Source: JBFMGS01 sp040752635
GTDB taxonomy: Bacteria; Bacillota; SHA-98; UBA4971
DNA length: 46,446 nt
Direction of reading: 5' to 3'
Assembly (NCBI GenBank): GCA_040752635.1
Contig: JBFMGS010000012.1
Span: 1 to 46,446 of the forward strand
The notes under the pieces are model-generated. The model had not been told where the DNA came from and did not search any database. It saw nothing but the letters and a program-made list of their open reading frames with translations. Shown piece by piece: positions 33,751 through 40,699 of this stretch. The position numbers and the translations under genes are program-made. Positions within the stretch are counted from its first letter, which is position 1. Each line of letters begins with the position of its first letter.

Positions 33751-35010
33751 CTACTTCTTCATCTCGCGTATAGCCTTTTCGCACGCCTCCTGCATCGCCC
33801 GGGCGGCGTCTTTCGCCGACATCTTGCCGGCCATCACCGCCTCCTGGTTCGGTCTGATAGCGTCCCACGCCGCCCGCATCTCGGGGACCGTGGGCATAGG
33901 TTTTCCGACCACCATCTGGTCGGAAGAACCCTTGAGGATCAGGTCCTCAGTGACGAGCGGGTTCTTCAGCGCCTCGGCGAGCGCAGGCAGCCTCTTGTGC
34001 TTCTTGAGGAACATCAACTGGGCATCGGGAGACACTATGTAATCCACGAACTCCTTCACGACCTTGAGCTTGTCGCCCGCGAGGTACTCCGGGAACATGA
34101 AGAACACGCCGCTTGTCATCGGCGAAGGCCACAGGCCTGTCTTCGTAACCTTGGGAATCCTGGCTACGCCGAGATCAACCGTCTTCTTGACCTCGTCGGT
34201 CTGGTAGGAAGCTAGCGACCAGTCGCCGTTGATTATCATCGCCGCCTTGCCCTCTTTGAAGAGCGCGTCGGCGCCGTTGTAGTCAGCCTCCACGGGCACG
34301 ATCTTATGGACGAACTTCAGATCATGTAAGAACTGCAGAGTATCTATCATGGCCTGGGTATTCAGAGTGGGCTTCGTACCGTCCAGCGGCCAGCCGCCAA
34401 ACCCGCCCAGCCACGGGGCCAGCCAGAACGGTTCGTTCAGGTTGTAGACGAGGCCGTACTGGTCGGGCTTGCCATCCTTGTTGAAGTCCTTGGTAAGTTC
34501 CTTGCCCGCCTTAATGAGTTCGTCTGTGTCTTTGGGAGGATCCTTGATAAGCTTCTTGTTGTAGAGGAGCATAAGGTGGTTGCCGACGCTGATGGGAACG
34601 CCCCAGACTTTCCCACCTAGCTCAACGGCCTCGACGCCAGGCTTCACGAATTTGTCCATGTAACCGGCGGGGAAGATCTGGTCTACAGACTTGATGAGCT
34701 TCATCGCTACGAAAGGACCTGCGTGGTCTGAGACGGTCCACAGAAGGTCTGGGCCGCTGCCCGCAAACGCCGCCGACTGGAAGTTCTCGCGCAGGTCCTC
34801 GACGCCGTAGTTCACTACCTCAAGGCTTACCCCCGGGCGGCCCTTGACGAACTCGGCGCAAAGCGCCTTGATCTCCTGTAGAACGTTCTCCGCCTCGCTT
34901 TCCTTTGTCCAAAGGATTAACGAGAGCTTCTTCTGAGCAACAACACTTGCGGGTGCAACCAGGGCAATCATCATCAAGAGAACCAACACCGACACAATCG
35001 TCCTTTTCAC
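33751..35010 (-). CDS. Extracellular sugar-binding protein of the ABC importer
   Basis: A 419-residue type 1 solute-binding protein with a signal peptide (RTIVSVLVLLMMIALVAPASVVAQ). No lipobox Cys is seen, which is notable since Gram-positive binding proteins are usually lipoproteins; it suits a periplasmic protein. Family features are LSLILWTKESEAENVLQEI, AGSGPDLLWTVSDHAGPF, VWGVPISVGNHLMLLYNKKL and FKEGKAAMIINGDWSLASY. The GTG at 35010 has AAGGAGGGG 7 bases upstream; the longer frame to 35055 overlaps the upstream gene region without a ribosome site. The substrate is probably an oligosaccharide, not determinable here. Confidence 0.93.
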   Translation of the reverse strand: MKRTIVSVLVLLMMIALVAPASVVAQKKLSLILWTKESEAENVLQEIKALCAEFVKGRPGVSLEVVNYGVEDLRENFQSAAFAGSGPDLLWTVSDHAGPFVAMKLIKSVDQIFPAGYMDKFVKPGVEAVELGGKVWGVPISVGNHLMLLYNKKLIKDPPKDTDELIKAGKELTKDFNKDGKPDQYGLVYNLNEPFWLAPWLGGFGGWPLDGTKPTLNTQAMIDTLQFLHDLKFVHKIVPVEADYNGADALFKEGKAAMIINGDWSLASYQTDEVKKTVDLGVARIPKVTKTGLWPSPMTSGVFFMFPEYLAGDKLKVVKEFVDYIVSPDAQLMFLKKHKRLPALAEALKNPLVTEDLILKGSSDQMVVGKPMPTVPEMRAAWDAIRPNQEAVMAGKMSAKDAARAMQEACEKAIREMKK

Positions 35011-35065
35011 TGTAGGTCCCCTCCTTGGTTGTTTTGCCTTGCGGATAGACGCCACACCCGACGTT

Positions 35066-36118
35066 TCAGCTCAAGCCTTGCGCTCGCACACCACCTCCTT
35101 CGGAGGAGTTCAACCAGGCACCGCACGATTCACGCACCACAAGCTCGGTTGGAAGTACGATCTTCTTTGGTTGCCTACCTGGGTTGCTTATGAGCTTCAG
35201 GACCTCTCTTGCGGCGCTCCTTCCCATGGTTTCTCCTTGCTGCTTGATAGTGGAAAGTGCGGGCCTGACGTACGATGCTGCCTCAATATCGTCAAACCCC
35301 ACGACCGCCACATCTTGAGGCACTTTGCGACCGGCCTCGCGGAGCGCCTCCATTGCGCCGATGGCCATGAGGTCGCTTGCGGCAAACACCGCTGTTACAT
35401 CGGGGGAGGCTTCGAGTACGCGCTTCATCGCGGTCCTGCCCCCCTCTTGAGTGAAATTGCCGCTGGCGATGAGCCCGGGATCGAGCGGTATTCCGTGGTT
35501 CGCTAGAGCCTGTCTATACCCAAGGGCTCTTTCCTCGGAGATCGCGGATGGAGCATGGCCGTCTATAAATGCGATCCGGCTGTGTCCGAGCGAAATAAGG
35601 TGCTCCGTGGCGGCCCTGGCGCCGCCGGCGTTGTCAGAGGTGACGTAGGTCATTTTGGAACCTTCGAAAGGGATATCAATGAGGACCGTGGGAATGCGGC
35701 TGGATGCGACCTCCTCAAGCATCGCACGTCCGGGGAGGGTGCCCATGAGGAAAAGGCCTTCTACTTTTGATTCATAACATCTCCTCAGGCATTCCCGCCA
35801 ACGCCTGTCACGAGTGTCTCTCACGCTAAGAACCAGGTCGTACCCGGCTTTCTCGATCTCCGCGGTGACCCCGCATATGACCTCGTAGAAAAAGGGATGG
35901 CGCAGGCCCTCGACGGAGAAGAGCATGAGCTCGAGAACATAACTCCTCTTCCGCACGAGACGTCGCGCCAGGGCGCTTGGATGGTAGTTTAGTTCCTTCA
36001 TGACTGCGCGAACGCGCTTTTCTGTCTCTTGCCCTATGTCGCCGTACCCGTTCAGCACATGGGATACAGTGCTCACAGATACGCCGGCGCTCTTGGCTAT
36101 ATCTTTTATTGTCGTCAC
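35066..36118 (-). CDS. LacI family transcriptional regulator
   Basis: A 350-residue repressor. The N-terminal helix-turn-helix and hinge are present (TTIKDIAKSAGVSVSTVSHVLNG..., LNYHPSALARRLVRKRS), then a periplasmic-binding-like effector domain ending with GFDDIEAASYVRPALSTIKQQ. The GTG at 36118 is supported by AGAGGGG 8 bases upstream and begins exactly at the DNA-binding domain; the longer frame to 36223 is unlikely. It is the first gene of the sugar-import operon, 55 bases ahead of the binding-protein gene, and has a palindromic operator at its own promoter. It likely controls itself and the importer in response to a sugar. Confidence 0.95.
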   Translation of the reverse strand: MTTIKDIAKSAGVSVSTVSHVLNGYGDIGQETEKRVRAVMKELNYHPSALARRLVRKRSYVLELMLFSVEGLRHPFFYEVICGVTAEIEKAGYDLVLSVRDTRDRRWRECLRRCYESKVEGLFLMGTLPGRAMLEEVASSRIPTVLIDIPFEGSKMTYVTSDNAGGARAATEHLISLGHSRIAFIDGHAPSAISEERALGYRQALANHGIPLDPGLIASGNFTQEGGRTAMKRVLEASPDVTAVFAASDLMAIGAMEALREAGRKVPQDVAVVGFDDIEAASYVRPALSTIKQQGETMGRSAAREVLKLISNPGRQPKKIVLPTELVVRESCGAWLNSSEGGGVRAQGLS

Positions 36119-36354
36119 GCTTCTAACCCCTCTTGTCTCGAACTCCTCATTATCGTGCGTTTCCCTCTCACCTTTCAGTTCGTCGCCCAAGATTAACCTT
36201 GCTGCCCCTGGCCCTCGGCACAACTTCTGCCTCAGAGCCGCACAACGAGCGGGGTTGGTCCGGTTTCCCGTTGTTCAGGTTTTCCCTCCTGCCTGCCAAC
36301 GCAGGAACTGGCGAGCCAACGCCGGAGCTGCATCCCGCCGGTGCTACAAACCCT

Positions 36355-36370
36355 GCTACAACGTTGTAGC
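36355..36370. promoter_or_regulatory. LacI-type palindromic operator
   Basis: GCTACAACGTTGTAGC is a perfect 16-bp palindrome with the central CG typical of LacI-family sites. It lies immediately downstream of the -10 element of the lacI-type gene's promoter, where a bound repressor would block initiation. A partial site, GCTACAAA, lies about 12 bases away. Confidence 0.8.
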
Positions 36371-36378
36371 CAACTCTA

Positions 36379-36407
36379 ATTATAGGACCGCGTCCACAGG
36401 GTGTCAA
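36379..36407 (-). promoter_or_regulatory. Perfect consensus sigma-A promoter of the sugar operon
   Basis: On the minus strand TTGACA (36407-36402) and TATAAT (36384-36379) are separated by exactly 17 bases. The start is predicted near 36372, giving a leader of about 250 bases before the LacI-type gene. Confidence 0.88.
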
Positions 36408-36496
36408 GAAATATATGGCAATGAAGTAACAATGGTGCAGGTGATAATAGAGAGGCCGGTATTTCACGGCTTACTTCGTGGCTCCAAGGACACGAG

Positions 36497-36523
36497 ACCC
36501 CCGGACCTGGCTGGTCCGGGGGT
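36497..36523 (-). terminator. Strong hairpin after the porin-like gene
   Basis: A perfect 11-bp inverted repeat (ACCCCCGGACC and GGTCCGGGGGT) with a 5-base loop lies 55 bases after the stop. There is no T run, so it may stabilise the 3' end or act with Rho. Confidence 0.6.
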
Positions 36524-36578
36524 CCGGCCGGGTAGGACGCACCCGGCGGCGTGACAAGTGAGAAGGTGTTTTGTTGGG

Positions 36579-38063
36579 CTAGAACTCGACTTTCATTCCG
36601 GCCGTGAGGGAGAACCCTTGCGCTCTGGTCGAGCTCGGATAGCCCTTGTTGTAGCTGGCGATGAACTCGATGCCATTGGGCGCGGCGTACTTGGCCTGGC
36701 CAAGATACGTCGTCTGGCCGTCCGCCCACCTGAGGTTGCCGGAGAGCCCGACGCCCGAGAGCATCGGGGCATCGAACGCGGTCGACGCCGCGAGTTCATG
36801 CACGGTTGGCTTGATATTGGACATCGTGAGGTCGTACCTGGTGTCGATCACCATGGGTCCGATCGGGATGTCGCGGCCAAGCCCGAGGGTGACGGTGGTC
36901 TCCTTCTCGGGGTCGGCATTCTCGGTACGATCTAGGATCGTGTAGCCCGCATTCACCGACGACCACATGGTCTTCGCGCCGACCTTGATGTCGAACCCCT
37001 CGAACTGGGTGGTTGCGGTAGCGCCAACGGCGGTCCTCTTGCCTACCAGGTTACGGTCGTTATCCCTCTGCTCGTGCCAGTCGGCATTGCCGACGAGGGC
37101 CACGCCGCTGATGGTAGTCGCGACTTCGCCGTTTACACCGCGCTTGCCAGCGTTGAGATCGACGACGTTGATGTCATTGCCGGCGTCGTCCTTGCTATCG
37201 TCGCGGTAGATGGGGTTGAACTTCGGGTCGAAGTTCCTGTAGCCCAGCTTCGCGCTGACGCCCGGCAGTCCGGGAACCGCGCCTATACCCGCTTCAGCCT
37301 TGACGGCCAAGGCCTGGTTTGCCCCGTCCCACGCAGCAGTGCCCGCCACGTCAACGCCCGGCATGGGCGCGAACTGAGCGCCCCCGACAAGCGCCATGTC
37401 ACCGCCTACTTTCAGGGCTGCACCCTCAAGGCCGATACCATGGATGTCGGCTTTCGCGAATATGCCGCGGTTGACGACTCTCGGCAGCGGCTGGCTCACG
37501 GCCGGCTCGCTAAGGCCGAGGCCGGTCCAACCGTAGAAGCCCGCGAGTTCCACCGGGCCGAGGTGCACTCCGCCCACCTGCGCGCCTTCGATCACGCCAT
37601 CGGTCTTGGAGATGTGCGCGATATAGGGTGAGTAGTCGATCGCGAGGTCGCCGAATCTGGTCGTCACAGCCTGCCCGCCTGTCAGGAACGGGCCTGTGGT
37701 CTCGAGGTAGGCCTTCTCGATGGTAAGCTGGTTTACGAGGTCAATAGGTCTCGGCGTCAGGTTGCTCTGATCCATCTGGCCGGGCGCGGGGTCAGCTTCA
37801 CCCGGCTGGTCATTGAAGAAAGGAGCGTACTTTATGGGGGCGAAGCCCACGAACGCCTGGACCTGCTGGCCACCGGCCAGCTCCATGGAGAGCTTCAGAC
37901 GGAGGTCCGATGTGGCAGATATCCCCGAGCTGATATTATCAGCGGGAACCATCTGGAACGTGGTCGAAAGCGACCCGCCCAGGTTGATGTTAGGGGCTGC
38001 CATCACCGGTGCTGCCATAGCTATGGCCACGACAACAGCTAGTGTAGTGAGTAGTCTTCTCAT
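36579..38063 (-). CDS. Porin-like outer-membrane beta-barrel protein
   Basis: A 494-residue exported protein with a signal peptide (LLTTLAVVVAIAMAAPVMA/AP). The mature part has many alternating short amphipathic stretches, Gly and aromatic rich, and the last strand ends in a terminal Phe (FSLTAGMKVEF), the usual signal for BAM-mediated insertion of outer-membrane barrels. Segments such as LRLKLSMELAGGQQVQAFVGF and KVGAKTMWSSVNAGYTIL look like barrel strands. I see no SLH domain. The function is inferred as a general or sugar porin; the family is not recognised by name. AAGGGGG lies 7-8 bases upstream of the ATG, and the gene stands between the sugar operon and the AOR gene. Confidence 0.7.
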   Translation of the reverse strand: MRRLLTTLAVVVAIAMAAPVMAAPNINLGGSLSTTFQMVPADNISSGISATSDLRLKLSMELAGGQQVQAFVGFAPIKYAPFFNDQPGEADPAPGQMDQSNLTPRPIDLVNQLTIEKAYLETTGPFLTGGQAVTTRFGDLAIDYSPYIAHISKTDGVIEGAQVGGVHLGPVELAGFYGWTGLGLSEPAVSQPLPRVVNRGIFAKADIHGIGLEGAALKVGGDMALVGGAQFAPMPGVDVAGTAAWDGANQALAVKAEAGIGAVPGLPGVSAKLGYRNFDPKFNPIYRDDSKDDAGNDINVVDLNAGKRGVNGEVATTISGVALVGNADWHEQRDNDRNLVGKRTAVGATATTQFEGFDIKVGAKTMWSSVNAGYTILDRTENADPEKETTVTLGLGRDIPIGPMVIDTRYDLTMSNIKPTVHELAASTAFDAPMLSGVGLSGNLRWADGQTTYLGQAKYAAPNGIEFIASYNKGYPSSTRAQGFSLTAGMKVEF

Positions 38064-38439
38064 TGATTATCCCCCTTGGTGTGTCGTCTGGTTCGAACGT
38101 GCCGCATATTGTGCTGCGATGGGGACCTTCGGCAAGTATCCTTGTTTCCTTGCAGGAGCCCCCGGCTGCGTTGTCTTGTGCGTATCGTTAACCCGGCCTC
38201 TGGCTCGCTTTTAGGGGTGCACCTCCTTTCCGCCGCCTGCCGGGCCTGGAATTCGTGCTACGTCTGGTGCGTTGGTAGTACATCGAAATCTGCCATGTAC
38301 GGTTATTCAGCTTTGCAATTGGTGACCTAGCCCCTTTGCTTTTTCTATTCTCCGTCCTACTCGTCATTCCTCCATGAAGCTCGTGATTGCGGCTATGAAA
38401 GTAATGGAACCTCCGGCGCAACAATGCCAGAGCAGGTAT
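38064..38439. other. Long leader region upstream of the porin-like gene
   Basis: No gene is supported. On the minus strand close to the porin start there are possible stems: GAGCC/GGCTC around 38155-38205, and GCAAG/CTTGC around 38133-38155. These suggest a structured leader, but I do not recognise a riboswitch class. A GGAGGT near 38220 is not followed by a convincing start. Confidence 0.35.
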
Positions 38440-40143
38440 TTACCCCCACATCCGGTCCAATTCCTCGTCGCTAACGTCGAACACTGTCCCGGCGGCCGGG
38501 TTCAGCTCTTCCCTGAAATACTCGGGCAGCCTATCATGCACCCGGGTGAGGCCGGCACGCCGGTTGAATTCCCTCTCGGCCGCCAGCGTCTGCCTGGCAA
38601 GCGCCAGAAGCTCCTCGGTCGAGCATGGGATTCCCAGGTGCGCTGAAACCAGATCGGCGAGGAGGTCTATCCTGCTTTTCACCGCTGCCCCTACGAACAG
38701 GCATATTCCAAGCGAATCGTAGATTACTGCGGTAAGCTGCGCTTTCCTTGATGCCTCCACCTGCCCTTCCGGGCTGTGGTGATCGATCTGCGCCCGCACC
38801 GTGTTCCCAGCGGTGTGATCAGCGCCCATCGCGGACGTTGAATACGTTACCCCCAGGCCTTTGATACCACGTGGCTCATATGCGGGCATTATCTGTCCCT
38901 TGACCGCTGGAACCCTTGTCACTCCCAACACCCTTGCAGTCAGAGCACCCCCGTGACCTATCACCCTGCCGAGGACTGTGCCCTTGCCGATCTCCCTGAT
39001 GAGCTCGATGGCCCCGGCCGAATCGCCGAACCGGACGAGGCCTGCTTCCATCGCAATGCCTACGGCCCCGCCGACGTCAATCGTATCCACGCCAAGATCG
39101 TTGCAGAGACGGTTCATCTCCCCGATAGCGTCAAGATCGTCGATGCCGCAGTTGGCGCCGAGGAGGCCGATCGTCTCGTATTCCAGCGGACTGACCAGCT
39201 TGCTACCGTCTTTTCGAGGCACCAGATTCGAGCATCCTATAGGACATCCCGGCATGCAGGCATGCGTGGTAAGCCCGCCCCTCTCAAGGATGAGGTCCCG
39301 GAGGGCCTCCCCGGAGATCCTCTCCGCACCTTCAAAGGAGCCTGTGCTGAAATTGCGGGTGGGAAGCGCGCCAAGAGCGTTGGTGATAGCCACCAAAGCT
39401 GCGGTGCCCCAGTCGCGGTAGACCTGGGCTGTCTGCGGGGTTTCCCTGATCAGCCGCGCGACTTCCCGTACCGCCTCACTGAATCTCTTCTTGTCATAAC
39501 TCTCGGGAGCCCGGGCGCCGCCATCATCGATTATCACGGCTTTGATGCCCTTTGACCCCATCAGGGCTCCCAGGCCTCCGCGACCGCAGTACCTGCTTGG
39601 TTCACCGTCTATGTCGGTGTTGGCGATTCCCCCCGCTGTAAGCTGCATCTCGCCAGCAGGCCCGATGAGGATGACGCCGGCATTCCTTCCATATCGCTCG
39701 CGTAATCTGCCGGCGCTCTCGTAGACACCCAGGCCTCTGAGCTCAGGGCACGGAATAAGCTCCTGAGAGCCCCTGCCGAGCAGGAAGAGGTAGAGGTCGC
39801 CCCGGTGTGCAGGTTTTCCTTCGAAGATGAGCGCCTTTATCCCGAGCCTTGCCAGCTTGTGCCCGGCGAGGCCGCCCGCGTTGCTCTCCTTGATGCCGCC
39901 CGTCAACGGGCTCTTGCCACCTGCGGAGAGTCTCCCGGAACATGGAGCGGCGGTGCCGCCCAGGACTCCGGGCAACAGAATGAGTTTGTTGCGGCGCCCG
40001 AGGGGGTTCGAGTCGGGCTCGACTTCCTTTAAGAGTGTATGGGCTATGAAACTTCGCCCGCCCCGCATCCTGTGGGCCTCGCAGGGCGCCTCGCGCCTCA
40101 CTTCCAGGTTTTGCATGTCGATCCTGAGGATACTTGTACCCAT
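38440..40143 (-). CDS. Aldehyde ferredoxin oxidoreductase (AOR) family tungsten/molybdenum enzyme
   Basis: A 567-residue AOR-family protein. The N-terminal domain has GVLGGTAAPCSGRLSAGGKSPLTGGIKESNAGG, typical of the pterin-cofactor-binding barrel (about residues 60-95). DGEPSRYCGRGGLGALMGSKGIKAV follows, then an iron-sulfur Cys cluster near 296-304 (CMPGCPIGC) and a later Cys in DSLGICLF near 480. AOR enzymes oxidise aldehydes with ferredoxin; paralogues have other substrates. The cluster spacing is C-x3-C-x3-C rather than the classic C-x2-C-x3-C, so this is probably an uncharacterised branch. The ATG at 40143 has GGGAGGGG about 10 bases upstream, and the start sits just beyond copy 3 of the dispersed hairpin element. 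Confidence 0.9.
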   Translation of the reverse strand: MGTSILRIDMQNLEVRREAPCEAHRMRGGRSFIAHTLLKEVEPDSNPLGRRNKLILLPGVLGGTAAPCSGRLSAGGKSPLTGGIKESNAGGLAGHKLARLGIKALIFEGKPAHRGDLYLFLLGRGSQELIPCPELRGLGVYESAGRLRERYGRNAGVILIGPAGEMQLTAGGIANTDIDGEPSRYCGRGGLGALMGSKGIKAVIIDDGGARAPESYDKKRFSEAVREVARLIRETPQTAQVYRDWGTAALVAITNALGALPTRNFSTGSFEGAERISGEALRDLILERGGLTTHACMPGCPIGCSNLVPRKDGSKLVSPLEYETIGLLGANCGIDDLDAIGEMNRLCNDLGVDTIDVGGAVGIAMEAGLVRFGDSAGAIELIREIGKGTVLGRVIGHGGALTARVLGVTRVPAVKGQIMPAYEPRGIKGLGVTYSTSAMGADHTAGNTVRAQIDHHSPEGQVEASRKAQLTAVIYDSLGICLFVGAAVKSRIDLLADLVSAHLGIPCSTEELLALARQTLAAEREFNRRAGLTRVHDRLPEYFREELNPAAGTVFDVSDEELDRMWG

Positions 40144-40163
40144 ATGCAACCTGCCCCTCCCTG

Positions 40164-40276
40164 AGTATGGCGTCACAAACCTACGCTACTTTTCCAGACG
40201 GCGGTCAGGGTTGCCGGTGTCGTGCAATCACCGGCAACCCCCCATGCCAAGGTCGGGAGCATTTCTGAACTCTTAC
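40164..40276 (-). repeat. Dispersed hairpin element, copy 3
   Basis: A 113-bp copy with the arms GGGTTGCCGGTG and CACCGGCAACCC but a short 9-base loop. Both flanks align with copy 2 (AGTATGGCGTCACAAA... and GGGAGCATTTCTGAACTCTTAC). It lies 21 bases upstream of the AOR start. Confidence 0.9.
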
Positions 40277-40367
40277 GTAGACCGGGCTTTACAGCCTCTT
40301 GTAGCTCCCTTGTAACTCACGGTGTATTTCCGCACCCGGGCAGGCTCTGCGGTCGTCACCGACGTGT

Positions 40368-40403
40368 TGCATGCAAGGACACAAGGACACGCTGCATGCA
40401 AGG
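40368..40403. repeat. Two direct copies of TGCATGCAAGG
   Basis: Copies at 40368-40378 and 40393-40403 are 25 bases apart and each contains the palindrome TGCATGCA. They lie between the divergent AOR and activator genes and could be regulator sites. Confidence 0.5.
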
Positions 40404-40699
40404 CGGACTCAAGGCAGACTGCATTTCCCGCCCAAGCGGGTCCTGCACCATCGGCGACGCCAGCCTGCCTGAGGAGTATCTTATGCACGTTAATAATGCA
40501 AGTTAAATGCCGACGACCCCACCAGCCGTGAAGTCTACGAGTGTTTCTAGGCCCCTCCATCACACAAGACTGCCGGAATGCTTTGCCCCGATTTTTCCCT
40601 TCCGAGTTCTCACAGAGAGGAGGACGGAAGCGCCCTTTGGCGAAAGAAGAGCCACGAGGAACACCTTTCTTTCAAACCGGCGAAGTCGAGGTGAGACTG

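Noticed and set aside
40235..40260. TGGCAT...TTGC on the minus strand upstream of AOR, resembling a sigma-54 promoter
   Set aside because: The spacing between GG and GC is 11 bases instead of 10, and the sequence is part of the dispersed repeat; the equivalent in copy 2 has 8.
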